A DNA stretch of 34,734 nucleotides, from positions 288,568 through 323,301 of the forward strand of contig SWDO01000001.1 of the NCBI GenBank assembly GCA_005116895.1. Direction: 5' to 3'. Each line of letters opens with the position of its first letter. The first letter of the stretch is position 1. Position numbers and translations under genes: made by a program. Source of the DNA: Nitrospira sp. Lineage in GTDB: Bacteria; Nitrospirota; Nitrospiria; Nitrospirales; Nitrospiraceae. This document shows positions 1 to 8,772 of this stretch, piece after piece. The notes below the pieces were generated by a model. It saw nothing but the letters and a program-made list of their open reading frames with translations, did not search any database and was not told where the DNA came from.

Positions 1-50
1 CTAAACCGGACACTTCTCGTGCTACAAAAACCGGACAGATGATGTGCTAG
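1..50. repeat. Tandem 22-nt repeats resembling an insertion-sequence end
   Basis: Two copies of a 22-nt unit lie at 3-24 and 29-50. Both begin AAACCGGACA and end GTGCTA, and differ in the middle. Short subterminal repeats of this kind, spaced one to three helical turns apart, are typical of transposase-binding ends in families such as IS21 and IS481. No transposase gene is in the window, so the element, if real, would extend beyond the left edge. Family assignment is inference. Confidence 0.45.
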
Positions 51-72
51 CTACACGCGTCAAAAGCGGCTC

Positions 73-101
73 TTGCCTTCAGACCTGCCCATAAGTACAC
101 T
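73..101 (+). promoter_or_regulatory. Candidate sigma70-type promoter for the SurA-domain gene
   Basis: TTGCCT at 73-78 and TACACT at 96-101 are separated by 17 bp, about 30 bp before the start codon at 131. A purine-rich ribosome binding site (AGGAAGAGG) follows at about 116-124. Seen by eye only. Confidence 0.45.
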
Positions 102-130
102 GTCGGCTTCACAAAAGGAAGAGGCTTCAG

Positions 131-829
131 ATGATTAAGATAATGCGCGATGCTGCTCACAACTACCCGTGGCTCCTCAAGTCCATCATGGGACTCTTGG
201 CGGTTGCGTTCATCATTACGATGGGCTGGTGGGGATTCGGTGAACAAGCTGGTGGACCCGTTGCCAAGGTCGGGAATCAATCGGTCTCCCTCGACGAATT
301 TAAGCGCACCTACGAAAACATGCACCGCCTCTACAAAGACAGTGTCAAGACCGATTTTAAGGAAGAAGAGTTCAAGGAATTCGTCGTCGGACAACTGGTT
401 GACAGTCGTATCTGGATCATCGCTGCCGAAGAAATGGGCGTGCGGGTCGCGGATGCCGATTTGCGTGAGCTGATCATGCAAATACCGGCCTTTCAGAAAA
501 ACGGCGCCTTCGACCCGGAGCTCTACAAGCGTGTCCTAGCCGCCAATCATCTCACGCCAGCCGGGTTTGAGTCGATCCAGCACCAAGAAATCCTGGCCAA
601 TAAGGCCAGAATGATCGTCAGAGATTCCGTTGCCCTCACGCCGGCAGAGATTACCGAAGGGCAGTCCCTGATGACCAGACCGCAAGATTCCGATCCCGCT
701 AAGGCGGCAGAGGCTAAGCAGCGTGTGCTGGATGACATGCTCTTACAGAAACAGCAACGAGCCCTGGTCTCGTTCCAACAGTCCATGAAGGCCAAGCTGC
801 CAGTCACCATCCGCAGAGAACTGCTGTAA
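131..829 (+). CDS. Membrane-anchored SurA/PpiD N-terminal-domain protein without a PPIase domain
   Basis: The 232-residue protein begins with a short basic segment and one hydrophobic helix (about residues 14-35), as in PpiD, and then a helical SurA/PpiD-like N-domain (about 45-200) expected in the periplasm. PpiD and SurA bind unfolded outer-membrane or periplasmic proteins and normally carry one or two parvulin PPIase domains. None is visible here, so this is a chaperone-only version about a third of the length of PpiD. It ends in a Lys/Arg-rich tail. The start at 131 is supported by AGGAAGAGG just upstream; a second ATG lies four codons later. It is one of two plus-strand genes and converges on queA with about 36 bp between them. 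The client is unknown. Confidence 0.75.
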   Translation: MIKIMRDAAHNYPWLLKSIMGLLAVAFIITMGWWGFGEQAGGPVAKVGNQSVSLDEFKRTYENMHRLYKDSVKTDFKEEEFKEFVVGQLVDSRIWIIAAEEMGVRVADADLRELIMQIPAFQKNGAFDPELYKRVLAANHLTPAGFESIQHQEILANKARMIVRDSVALTPAEITEGQSLMTRPQDSDPAKAAEAKQRVLDDMLLQKQQRALVSFQQSMKAKLPVTIRRELL

Positions 830-865
830 AGCCAGCTCGCTTTGTTACGCCATGGGGGCTCAAAG

Positions 866-1885
866 CTAGAGGATCAGCATCGCGTCGCCGTAGCTGTAGA
901 AGCGATATCGCTCGCTGACCGCTTCTGCATAGGCCCTACGAATAGGTTCGATGCCCGCGATGGACGACACCAGCATCAATAGCGTGGTCCGTGGGAGGTG
1001 GAAATTCGTCATGAGGGCATCGACGATCTTGAACTGGAATCCCGGTGTGACAAAGAGCCTGCTCTCGCCGGACATGGGAATGATCTCCCCTTTTGCTTGC
1101 GCAACCGTTTCAAGCGTACGAACCACGGTCGTACCGACAGCCACCACCCGGCCACCAGCCCGTTTGGTCGCCTGAATCACGTTCGCAGTGTCTTCACTGA
1201 TTGTAAATTCTTCTACTCCCATCTGATGATCTTCAATCCGCTCAGTCGTCACCGGCTTGAACGTACCGGGGCCAACATGGAGCGTCACCGTCGCCACGTT
1301 GATTGAGGCTTGGCGTAGGCGCCCAAACAGCTCCTCGGTAAAGTGCAGCCCCGCCGTCGGAGCCGCAATTGCCCCCTCACGTTTGGCAAAGACCGTCTGA
1401 TACCAGAGATGATCTTCCTGCGTCGCTGCGCGCTTCATATACGGCGGAAGCGGCATGACCCCTCGTGCTTGAAATAATTGTGTCATTGGAACCGGGCTGT
1501 CCACCAACACTTCGGTGCCCGTCGCATCACGCTTCACGATAGTTGCTCGGGATTGTTGATCAAATTCAATAACCTGGCCAACGCGGAACGAACCTTTCAC
1601 CATGATTTCCCACCGGCCCTGACCAAGATCCTTCACGAATAACACCTCGACCGATGTCCCAGTCGATTTCTTAACTCCAGATACTCGTGCGGCCATCACC
1701 TTTGTGTCGTTCACGACAAGAAGGTCACCTGGCTCCAACAATGTAGGAAGCTCGGCCACATAACAATGGGTCAGTTGTTGGGTTGCTTGATCCAAGACCA
1801 GCAATCTCGCGCGGTCACGCGGGATGACGGGCTGCGACGCGACCAGGGATGGATCGAAGGGAAAATCGAACTCGGAGAGGTGCAT
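866..1885 (-). CDS. queA: S-adenosylmethionine:tRNA ribosyltransferase-isomerase
   Basis: QueA transfers the ribosyl part of S-adenosylmethionine to preQ1 in the wobble position of GUN-anticodon tRNAs, giving epoxyqueuosine. The 339-residue protein matches the usual family length of about 340-360. Visible family signatures are the N-terminal FDFP with the IPRDRARLL segment, VVNDTKVMAAR near residue 57, GAIAAPTAGLHF near 171, HVGPGTFKPV and the C-terminal NFHLPRTTLLMLVSS. The start at 1885 overlaps the stop of the upstream SpoIID gene in a TGATG junction, so translation is probably coupled; no good ribosome binding site is visible otherwise. An open frame continues upstream but lies inside the SpoIID gene. 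Other queuosine genes are not in the window. Confidence 0.95.
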   Translation of the reverse strand: MHLSEFDFPFDPSLVASQPVIPRDRARLLVLDQATQQLTHCYVAELPTLLEPGDLLVVNDTKVMAARVSGVKKSTGTSVEVLFVKDLGQGRWEIMVKGSFRVGQVIEFDQQSRATIVKRDATGTEVLVDSPVPMTQLFQARGVMPLPPYMKRAATQEDHLWYQTVFAKREGAIAAPTAGLHFTEELFGRLRQASINVATVTLHVGPGTFKPVTTERIEDHQMGVEEFTISEDTANVIQATKRAGGRVVAVGTTVVRTLETVAQAKGEIIPMSGESRLFVTPGFQFKIVDALMTNFHLPRTTLLMLVSSIAGIEPIRRAYAEAVSERYRFYSYGDAMLIL

Positions 1886-3123
1886 CAGGATGGAGGTGCC
1901 GCATAGGTCTGAGGTACAGGAGGCGCTTGAGTCAACGCGGCATCCTGAAGTTCTGTCCCAGGATAGTAGTAACGAAGAATGCTCGAAAAAGAATAGCCTA
2001 ACTCTGCCAACTCTTTTGCGCCCCACTGGCACAGACCAACCGCATGACCAGCTCCGTAGCCGGAGAAGACGACGTCCTGCCCGACCGATTCGATGGTAAA
2101 TTGCGTACTGGGCACCACCGTATACCCTACCGTTTTACGCAGGTCCTCGCCCCGTAGCGTCAACTCTCCGCCCGAGTGCACAATCTGTATGGTCGCCACT
2201 CGCCCGGCACGGCTATAAGCAAGCGGGGTGATGGTCGAGATTGTGCCTACCGCAAATCCTTGTTGCCGCAAATTCTTTTCCAAGGCGCCGAGCTTGACGG
2301 ACGCCTTCCACTGATAAAACGGAGACTCGAGATCGAACGGGCATTCGACACCTTTCAAATACGGTAGATCCTTCGACCACACATTCATGGCATCTTCCGT
2401 GATGCCTGCAGCGGTCGACGAGAATGCCGCATAAATTGGAGCACCTTGGTGCGTCACCACTAAGCCTCTCGTCGATTCTACTGCCTGGATCACCCGTTCA
2501 TCGATACCGTGACGGCCACGATAGACCTGATCTTGAGTACTAGCAACGACATCGTAGTCCCGTGTGGCACTGAGCATATGTTGGTACAGCGCATAGGTTC
2601 TGGCAGCGATGGCCTGAACCTTCAACATCTCGGGATGCCAGGCAGAATTGACCTCCGCCGGTACTACCCCCTTGACATACTCTTCCAAATCGACATGATT
2701 GACGAGGATCAGCCCCTTCCCTCGGCGAACTAGCTGGACCACCCCACTGATTTGCAGGCCACCTTTGTCATCACTTGCATGAAGTGCTGTCCTCCTGCCA
2801 TTCCCATTGAGCCAGAGCTTGAGGTCGTGGTTTCCAGCCCGTAGCGTCAGCTGATCGCTCACGACCGGTTTGCCGTTGAGAATCAACGCACGGCCACGCA
2901 CCTTAATCCGCAGAATAGGCCGATACGACCAGGCCTCATCATGCTCATCAGTGACCCAAATGGTCTGATCGGTATGTACTTCCAGCTGCTGGACATCAGG
3001 AGCCAATAGCACGCGAATCGATTGCGCCGCCCCCGCCTCTGGCATCATCATGGAGCCAAGGCAGATCCCCACTCCCGTTGCGCCGGCCCAGAACCGCGCG
3101 GCTATCATCGGCGAAAGAGCCAT
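1885..3123 (-). CDS. SpoIID/LytB-domain protein, probable exported peptidoglycan hydrolase or amidase enhancer
   Basis: The 412-residue protein has an N-terminal hydrophobic segment ending in an Ala-rich site (about residues 10-33), read as a signal peptide, and a C-terminal SpoIID/LytB domain. Hallmarks are VVPAEV with the glutamate that is catalytic in SpoIID, LKVQAIAARTYAL, STAAGITEDA, and the final GYGAGHAVGLCQWGAK followed by YYPGTEL. SpoIID is a lytic transglycosylase in sporulating Firmicutes; in Gram-negative bacteria the same domain occurs in non-sporulation proteins thought to act on peptidoglycan or to stimulate amidases. The start overlaps the end of the DUF2905 gene by 19 bp, and the stop overlaps the queA start. 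DUF2905-SpoIID-queA is a recurrent order, often behind ruvCAB, which is absent here. Confidence 0.85.
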   Translation of the reverse strand: MALSPMIAARFWAGATGVGICLGSMMMPEAGAAQSIRVLLAPDVQQLEVHTDQTIWVTDEHDEAWSYRPILRIKVRGRALILNGKPVVSDQLTLRAGNHDLKLWLNGNGRRTALHASDDKGGLQISGVVQLVRRGKGLILVNHVDLEEYVKGVVPAEVNSAWHPEMLKVQAIAARTYALYQHMLSATRDYDVVASTQDQVYRGRHGIDERVIQAVESTRGLVVTHQGAPIYAAFSSTAAGITEDAMNVWSKDLPYLKGVECPFDLESPFYQWKASVKLGALEKNLRQQGFAVGTISTITPLAYSRAGRVATIQIVHSGGELTLRGEDLRKTVGYTVVPSTQFTIESVGQDVVFSGYGAGHAVGLCQWGAKELAELGYSFSSILRYYYPGTELQDAALTQAPPVPQTYAAPPS

Positions 3124-3359
3124 CCTAGAAAGTAGAATAGCAGACTCAGGAGAATGCTGAGAACAATACTTGTCGCGATGGGGAAATAGAAGCTGAAATT
3201 ATCCCGTTTGATGGAGATGTCGCCCGGCAGCTTGCCGAGCCAACTGAAGGCGTTCCCTAAGCCAGGAATCCGCTCCGCAACCACCAGCAGAACCCCGAGC
3301 GCAACGATTCCAAGCCCGAGTCCGATTAAGACCTTGCCAAGTGTCGTCCATTCCGGCAT
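3105..3359 (-). CDS. DUF2905 family small membrane protein
   Basis: This 84-residue protein has two hydrophobic helices (about residues 7-26 and 58-82) flanking a conserved LPGDI segment, the pattern of DUF2905. The function of the family is not known. The ATG at 3359 fits the usual family N-terminus; a TTG five codons upstream is possible, but neither has a clear ribosome binding site. The 3' end overlaps the next gene by 19 bp, so it is probably co-transcribed and translationally linked with the SpoIID-type gene and queA. Confidence 0.8.
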   Translation of the reverse strand: MPEWTTLGKVLIGLGLGIVALGVLLVVAERIPGLGNAFSWLGKLPGDISIKRDNFSFYFPIATSIVLSILLSLLFYFLGWLFRR

Positions 3360-3416
3360 CGACGTTGATCCCAATGAGCGGCGTCTTCAAGCAGTCTGGT
3401 GACACGGCACACAGCC

Positions 3417-4439
3417 CTAGCGATTAACCAAACATTCTGCGATCTGAATGGCATTCAGAGCGGCTCCTTTGCGAAGATTGTCGGAGACCACCCACAGATT
3501 GAGGCCGTTCGTGATCGATTCATCCTCCCGTACGCGACCGATATAGACCTCATCTTTTCCGGTCGCATCGAGCGGCATCGGATACAACTTCTTCAGCGGA
3601 TCGTCATAGACAATCACACCGGGCATGGCTGCCAGTGCAGCCCGCGCCTCGTTCGCCGTCAACGGACGCTCCAATTCAACGTTGATCGCCTCAGAATGGC
3701 AACGCAGCACGGGAACCCGTACCGTCGTGGCGGTGACCCGAAGGCTCGGTGCATTGAGAATCTTTCGCGTTTCCTTGGCTATTTTCACCTCCTCCGAACA
3801 GTCACCCCCATCAGTAAACGAACCGATGTGTGGCAATAAATTGAAGGCAATCTGGTGGGGATAGACTTCGACTTTGATGTCTCGAAACGCCAGGAGATCT
3901 TTGGTTTGTTCCATCAGCTCGTCCATCGCTGCCGAACCCGTCCCCGAAACGGACTGAAACGTCGTCACCACCACACGCTTCACCCCCACCACATCATGAA
4001 GCGGCTTGAGTGCCATCACCAACGGAGTGGTCGTACAGTTTGGAATCGCCACGATTCCTCGAGGCATCACGCCTAACGCAGCGGCATTCACTTCGGGGAC
4101 CACCAAAGGAACTTGATCATCCATCCGGAACACAGCACTATCGTCGATCACGACGATTCCAGCCGCGCCCAATCGCTGACCATACTCTTTACTGATGGCA
4201 TCAGTGGCGGAGATAAACGCCAGGTCTACGCCCTCGAACGATGAGGATTCGGTCAGCTCTTCAACTGTCCACTCCTTGTCCTGACAGGTCATCACCTCGC
4301 CGGCTGACCGTGTAGACGCAAACAGCCGGAGGCTGGCGAGTGGGAATTTCCGCTCCTCTAAAATCTCCAGCGTTTCTTGCCCAACCGCGCCGGTGGCTCC
4401 AAGAATGGCCACCGTATACCCTGGTTTCTTCTTGATCAT
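3417..4439 (-). CDS. asd: Aspartate-semialdehyde dehydrogenase
   Basis: The enzyme reduces aspartyl phosphate to aspartate semialdehyde with NADPH, the branch point to lysine/diaminopimelate, threonine and methionine. The 340-residue protein has the nucleotide-binding GATGAVGQ at residues 14-21, the catalytic cysteine in IPNCTTTP (Cys135) and the downstream RCHSEAI segment with the catalytic histidine region. I chose the ATG at 4439 because the Rossmann motif then starts about ten residues in, and because GGAGTAGG lies upstream, inside the end of the NHL gene. A long upstream extension in frame overlaps that gene and is rejected. The 7-bp gap to the NHL gene implies one transcript. Confidence 0.96.
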   Translation of the reverse strand: MIKKKPGYTVAILGATGAVGQETLEILEERKFPLASLRLFASTRSAGEVMTCQDKEWTVEELTESSSFEGVDLAFISATDAISKEYGQRLGAAGIVVIDDSAVFRMDDQVPLVVPEVNAAALGVMPRGIVAIPNCTTTPLVMALKPLHDVVGVKRVVVTTFQSVSGTGSAAMDELMEQTKDLLAFRDIKVEVYPHQIAFNLLPHIGSFTDGGDCSEEVKIAKETRKILNAPSLRVTATTVRVPVLRCHSEAINVELERPLTANEARAALAAMPGVIVYDDPLKKLYPMPLDATGKDEVYIGRVREDESITNGLNLWVVSDNLRKGAALNAIQIAECLVNR

Positions 4440-4446
4440 GAAGCGC

Positions 4447-5655
4447 CTACTCCAATGCCAATACGCGAATACGATGATTAAAGGTGTCGGCCACCAGCAG
4501 CGCTCCGTCGCGATCGGCAGCGATACCGAATGGGTAACACAAACTTGCTTCTCGTGCGACGCCACCATCGCCGGAATAGGATGGAACGCCTTGCCCCGTG
4601 ACGCAAAAGCCCATCCCCGATTCCCAATCCCACTGCCGAATGACATGATTGTCTGAATCGGTCAGAAAAAGATGCCCCTCATGATCGAATGCAATCCCTG
4701 TCGGGCGCGAAAGGCTGGGTGACGGCGCATCCGATGGCGACTCATACCGATAGACTCCGCCGTCGCCGGCCACCGTGGTCATCAACCCCGATGAGAGTTC
4801 GATGCATCGCACTCGGCCATTGAACGTATCAGCGACATAGAGCCGATCAGCCACGAGAGCCAATCCACTGGGACCGGCAAGTGCGATCTCGATCGCTCGC
4901 TTCCCATCACCATCGTACGTCGCGATCCCGTTTCCAGCAATCGTCTGAATCAGACCAGTCTTGAGATCGACCATCCGTACACGATGATTGCTTTGATCGG
5001 CGATATAGAGTCGACCCTCGTCGTCGACGGCCAGCGCCGCTGGTTCATTGAGCGCCGCCTGGTTAGCCGGGCCACCATCACCTGAGAAGCGTGCCTGACC
5101 AGTTCCAGCCACGGTCGACATGATCCTGGTTTCAGCATCGACCATCCGCACACGATGATTCATCGTATCGGCGATATAGAGATTCCCCTCCCGATCCACC
5201 ACGACCGCCGTCGGGAAGTTGAGCTGGGCACTCACCGCTGGCCCGCCGTCTCCGCCATACCGTTTGGAAGACGTGGCTGCGTGATTCGCCCAATACCGGA
5301 CCGTTCCGCTCACATCAGCCTGTTGAGTAAATTTTGCGGAACTACGTTCGCCAGCATCATCGGCCAAAGGGTCTTCATCCGCAAGCTGGACAGGAGCATC
5401 CCGTTGTACAGCCGCATGCACGTGCTCCCCGCCGAACGTCCCAGCTACGGTTGATAGAATACCGGTGGCACGATCGACTTTGCGAACGAGATGATTTTCG
5501 GAATCGGCGACATAGACATTCCCGTGACAATCGATCGTCACACCCTTCGGCTCGTTCAAACAGCCCTGCATTGAAGGTCCGCCGTCTCCCGTACAACCAG
5601 GTTCGCCGTTGCCGGCGACGGTTCTGATCATCCATGTGGAAAGAATGGCTGCCAT
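4447..5655 (-). CDS. NHL-repeat beta-propeller protein
   Basis: The 402-residue protein consists of about six NHL repeats. Each ends in a variant of YVADxxNHRVRxVD (near residues 47, 158, 215, 270, 330 and 385) and most carry a GDGGP turn, so a six-bladed propeller is likely. The first and second repeats are separated by about 55 residues rich in Asp, Glu and Ala (near 75-125) with no repeat character. I see no signal peptide or membrane segment, so it is predicted to be cytoplasmic unless the start is wrong. NHL propellers are binding modules or, occasionally, enzymes; the ligand cannot be read from sequence. It lies 16 bp behind leuB and 7 bp before asd, and its ribosome binding site is weak, which suggests coupling to leuB. 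Confidence 0.85.
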   Translation of the reverse strand: MAAILSTWMIRTVAGNGEPGCTGDGGPSMQGCLNEPKGVTIDCHGNVYVADSENHLVRKVDRATGILSTVAGTFGGEHVHAAVQRDAPVQLADEDPLADDAGERSSAKFTQQADVSGTVRYWANHAATSSKRYGGDGGPAVSAQLNFPTAVVVDREGNLYIADTMNHRVRMVDAETRIMSTVAGTGQARFSGDGGPANQAALNEPAALAVDDEGRLYIADQSNHRVRMVDLKTGLIQTIAGNGIATYDGDGKRAIEIALAGPSGLALVADRLYVADTFNGRVRCIELSSGLMTTVAGDGGVYRYESPSDAPSPSLSRPTGIAFDHEGHLFLTDSDNHVIRQWDWESGMGFCVTGQGVPSYSGDGGVAREASLCYPFGIAADRDGALLVADTFNHRIRVLALE

Positions 5656-5671
5656 AGTTCAGACGCGGTGA

Positions 5672-6745
5672 TTAACTGAGATTTCGAACGATCGCTTCAC
5701 CCATCTCCACAGTCCCGACAATCTTCGCTCCGGGACTCTGAATATCTTTGGTTCGATAGCCAAGGTCGAGGGTTTTCACGATGGCCTGTTCAATGGCTTC
5801 CGCTTCTTGATCGAGTTGAAAGGCATACGACAGCATCATGGCAGCCGATGAAATCGTGGCGATGGGGTTCGCGATATTTTTCCCTGCGATGTCCGGGGCG
5901 CTCCCGTGAATCGGCTCAAAGAGGCCGATCTTGGCCCCGATACTCGCCGACGGCAACATCCCGATCGAGCCGGTCAGCATCGCCGCTTCATCGCTCAGAA
6001 TGTCTCCGAACATGTTGTTGCAGAGCAGCACGTCAAATTGTCGCGGGTTCCGCACCAGTTGCATGGCAGCGTTATCCACATAGATATGTCCCAGTTCAAC
6101 GTCCGGATAGGACGCATGGACGTCGATGACCACCTTGCGCCACAGCTCGGACGATTCCAACACATTCGCCTTGTCGACCGAGGTGACCTTCTTGCGCCGT
6201 TTCCGCGCCGCCTCGAACGCCACCTTGGCGATCCGTCGAACCTCTTCCGTTGTATAGACTTCCGTATTGACTCCTCGCTCTTCGCCGTTCGGCAATTTTT
6301 CGATCCCTTTCGGTTGGCCGAAGTAGATGTCGCCGGTGAGCTCGCGGATCACGAGGATATCGATCCCCTCGACCACCTCACGCTTCAACGTGGACGCATC
6401 CACTAAATTCGAATAGAGCTTCGCTGGCCTCAAATTGGCATAGAGTCCTAAGGCTTCCCGGATTCCGAGTAGTGCGCGCTCCGGCCGCAGGCTGTACTCC
6501 AAGCTCTCCCATCGAGGCCCCCCGACAGCGCCCAGCAAGACGGCATCGCTTTGCTTGGCAAGCGCCAGGGTGTCCTTCGGCAGCGGCACGCCAAACTTGT
6601 CGATCGCCTGCCCACCGATATCAGCGGACGTAAACTCAAATGAATGTCCATATTTCTGTGCGATTACCTTCAAAACCTTTACGGCTTCAGGAACGATCTC
6701 GCGCCCCACTCCGTCCCCGGCCAACACTGCAATCTTGGCCTTCAC
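5672..6745 (-). CDS. leuB: 3-isopropylmalate dehydrogenase
   Basis: LeuB oxidises and decarboxylates 3-isopropylmalate to 2-oxoisocaproate with NAD, the third committed step to leucine. At 357 residues it has the family length. Visible are the N-terminal [23 protein letters not shown] near residue 72, the [12 protein letters not shown] loop, the catalytic Lys in [19 protein letters not shown] and the [14 protein letters not shown] cofactor region. The start is GTG at 6745, chosen because AAAGGAG lies six bases upstream. It follows the cupin gene by 35 bp in a leuA-cupin-leuB run. The isomerase genes leuC and leuD are not in the window. Confidence 0.96.
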   Translation of the reverse strand: MKAKIAVLAGDGVGREIVPEAVKVLKVIAQKYGHSFEFTSADIGGQAIDKFGVPLPKDTLALAKQSDAVLLGAVGGPRWESLEYSLRPERALLGIREALGLYANLRPAKLYSNLVDASTLKREVVEGIDILVIRELTGDIYFGQPKGIEKLPNGEERGVNTEVYTTEEVRRIAKVAFEAARKRRKKVTSVDKANVLESSELWRKVVIDVHASYPDVELGHIYVDNAAMQLVRNPRQFDVLLCNNMFGDILSDEAAMLTGSIGMLPSASIGAKIGLFEPIHGSAPDIAGKNIANPIATISSAAMMLSYAFQLDQEAEAIEQAIVKTLDLGYRTKDIQSPGAKIVGTVEMGEAIVRNLS

Positions 6746-6780
6746 TGGTGCTCCTTTCGATGAGTCAATCGGTTCAGATC

Positions 6781-7143
6781 CTATTCCAGTATCATTTCAT
6801 CTTCCATCCGCCAGGCCGGATCGACGAGGCAGAGAAACTCAATATCGGTCTCTCCGGTATTTTCCACGAACTGTTGCCCTCCTGGCGGCACATAGATGGT
6901 CGTTCCGGCTTCGATCAGCGTAATGTGGTCGTCGATCGTAAAGCGGCCACGCCCTGAAATGAAATAATAGACTTCCGACGAGGCCAACACATGACGCTTC
7001 GAGCGTTGACCGGACGGCAATGTCCCGTGGGCAAGACTATAATTCAGGTTGAGCTGATGCTTGGCAGGATGAAAAATCTCCCGCAAGCGAGTCTCGTCCC
7101 CAGCCAGGAACTCGGGGCGATCCGCCAGCGTCACCTTGAACAC
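6781..7143 (-). CDS. Single-domain cupin protein
   Basis: The 120-residue protein is one cupin barrel. The first motif region carries HPAKH and, after a spacer, GxxxxxH with [13 protein letters not shown] (around residues 48-68); the second carries [24 protein letters not shown]. Metal ligands are incomplete relative to the classic motif, so an enzyme activity cannot be assumed. The start is best placed at GTG 7143, because GAGAGGG sits seven bases before it; a TTG two codons upstream would be only one base from that site. It lies between leuA and leuB in the same direction, with about 65 bp to leuA. A role in leucine synthesis is only inferred from position. Confidence 0.8.
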   Translation of the reverse strand: MFKVTLADRPEFLAGDETRLREIFHPAKHQLNLNYSLAHGTLPSGQRSKRHVLASSEVYYFISGRGRFTIDDHITLIEAGTTIYVPPGGQQFVENTGETDIEFLCLVDPAWRMEDEMILE

Positions 7144-7208
7144 GGACAAGCCCTCTCAATCCAACAGGCCTCACCACAGACCGTGAAACTGTACCGTGGA
7201 GATCCGCG

Positions 7209-8756
7209 TCAAATCAAGTTCACCTTCTGCTCGCCCTGCGCCTGTTTCGTCCCCAGGTAGGCCAGCTTATTCAGGGCGCTGATATACGCTCGAGCAGAGG
7301 CCGTAATGATATCGGTATCGGCGCCATGGCCTGTGACCGTCCGACCATCTTCTTGCACTCTCACCGACACTTCACCCTGCGCATCTGTTCCACCGGTGAT
7401 GGCCTTCACGACATACATCAGCAACTTGCTCTTCGTCTGTGTCATGGCCGCAATCGTGCGGTACACGGCATCCACCGGCCCATCGCCGGTCCCGGTTTGA
7501 ACGATGGAGGTGCCGTCGATTTCCAGTTCGACCGTGGCTGTTGGAACCCGATCCGTTCCACTCGATACGTGTAGTCCTTTGAGCCCAATGCGCTCGGCCA
7601 TTTTCGACAACTCTTCGGAGACAATGACCTCGAGATCTTCCTCGAAGATCTCTTTTTTTTGATCGGCAAGTTTTTTGAACCGCTCGAAGGCGTGGTTGAC
7701 CTCTGCCTCGCCGAGCTTATACCCCAACTCTTCTAGACGCTGCCGGAACGCATGACGCCCAGACAACTTGCCCATCACCATCTGGCTTTCGACCAAGCCG
7801 ATCGATTCCGGGCGCATAATTTCATAGGTCGTCTTCTCTTTGAGCAAACCATCCTGATGAATGCCCGACGTATGAGCAAAGGCGTTCGCCCCGACGATCG
7901 CCTTATTGGGTTGCACCACCATCCACGTGATCTTGCTAACCAGGCGACTGGTCTTCGCAATCTCCTCGGTTCGAATGCGCGTATCCGCCTGATAGAAATC
8001 GGTCCTGGTGCGGAGTCCCATCACGATTTCTTCCAGGGAGGTGTTACCCGCGCGCTCTCCGATTCCGTTGATCGTACATTCCACTTGGCCGGCCCCATTC
8101 ATAATTGCCGCCAAGCTGTTCCCCACTGCAACCCCCAGATCGTTGTGGCAATGAACCGAAATCACGGCTTGTGTGGCATTGGGGACCTTGTCGCAAATCC
8201 CCCTGATCAATGCGCCGAATTCTTGTGGAACGGCGTATCCTACCGTGTCAGGAATGTTCACGGTGTTGGCTCCGGCAGCGATGACCGCCTCAATGACCTC
8301 GTAGAGAAACGAGGGATCTGATCGGCTCGCATCCATTGGAGAAAATTCGACATCATCCACATAACCCCGCGCCCGCTGGACCATCTCCACAGCACGCTGC
8401 TTGGCTTGCTCCCGCGTCATTCGGAACTGGTGTTTCAGATGAATATCGGACGTTGACAGGAACGTATGGATGCGGACTTTCGGCGCGCCTTTCAATGCTT
8501 CCCATGCTCGATCGATATCTTCGGGTCGAGCCCGTGCCAGACTACAGATCGTCGGTCCTTCGACCTCCTGCGCGATACGCCGCACCGCTTCAAAGTCTCC
8601 GGGCGAGCTATAGGCAAATCCCGCCTCAATAATATCGACACCGAGCCGTGCCAGTTGTTTGGCGACCATGACCTTTTCTTCCACGTTCATACTAGCGCCA
8701 GGCGACTGTTCGCCATCTCTCAAGGTCGTATCGAAAATTCTGATCATGCGTGCCAT
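7209..8756 (-). CDS. leuA: 2-isopropylmalate synthase
   Basis: LeuA condenses acetyl-CoA with 2-oxoisovalerate, the first committed step of leucine synthesis. The 515-residue protein has the HMGL-like TIM barrel with [14 protein letters not shown] near the N-terminus, SVHCHNDLG (metal-binding HxH), [17 protein letters not shown], and a C-terminal LeuA regulatory domain (about residues 385-500) that normally binds leucine for feedback inhibition. The start at 8756 has GGAGG eight bases upstream; a longer frame runs into the repeat at 8773-8895 and is rejected. A leucine T-box leader lies upstream, so leuA is probably controlled both by tRNA charging and by allosteric leucine. The related citramalate synthase is less likely given length and context. 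Confidence 0.95.
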   Translation of the reverse strand: MARMIRIFDTTLRDGEQSPGASMNVEEKVMVAKQLARLGVDIIEAGFAYSSPGDFEAVRRIAQEVEGPTICSLARARPEDIDRAWEALKGAPKVRIHTFLSTSDIHLKHQFRMTREQAKQRAVEMVQRARGYVDDVEFSPMDASRSDPSFLYEVIEAVIAAGANTVNIPDTVGYAVPQEFGALIRGICDKVPNATQAVISVHCHNDLGVAVGNSLAAIMNGAGQVECTINGIGERAGNTSLEEIVMGLRTRTDFYQADTRIRTEEIAKTSRLVSKITWMVVQPNKAIVGANAFAHTSGIHQDGLLKEKTTYEIMRPESIGLVESQMVMGKLSGRHAFRQRLEELGYKLGEAEVNHAFERFKKLADQKKEIFEEDLEVIVSEELSKMAERIGLKGLHVSSGTDRVPTATVELEIDGTSIVQTGTGDGPVDAVYRTIAAMTQTKSKLLMYVVKAITGGTDAQGEVSVRVQEDGRTVTGHGADTDIITASARAYISALNKLAYLGTKQAQGEQKVNLI

Positions 8757-8772
8757 GGTTGACCTCCGATGC

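Noticed and set aside
830..865. Possible shared terminator between the SurA-type gene and queA
   Set aside because: Only a weak five-base complementarity (CTTTG/CAAAG) without a proper U-run.
866..2032. Longer queA start 49 codons upstream
   Set aside because: The extension lies inside the SpoIID gene in another frame, and the family N-terminus (HLSEFDF) begins at 1885.
7150..7208. Inverted-looking CCACGGT/ACGGT sequence between leuA and the cupin
   Set aside because: The copies are partly direct rather than inverted and form no stable stem.
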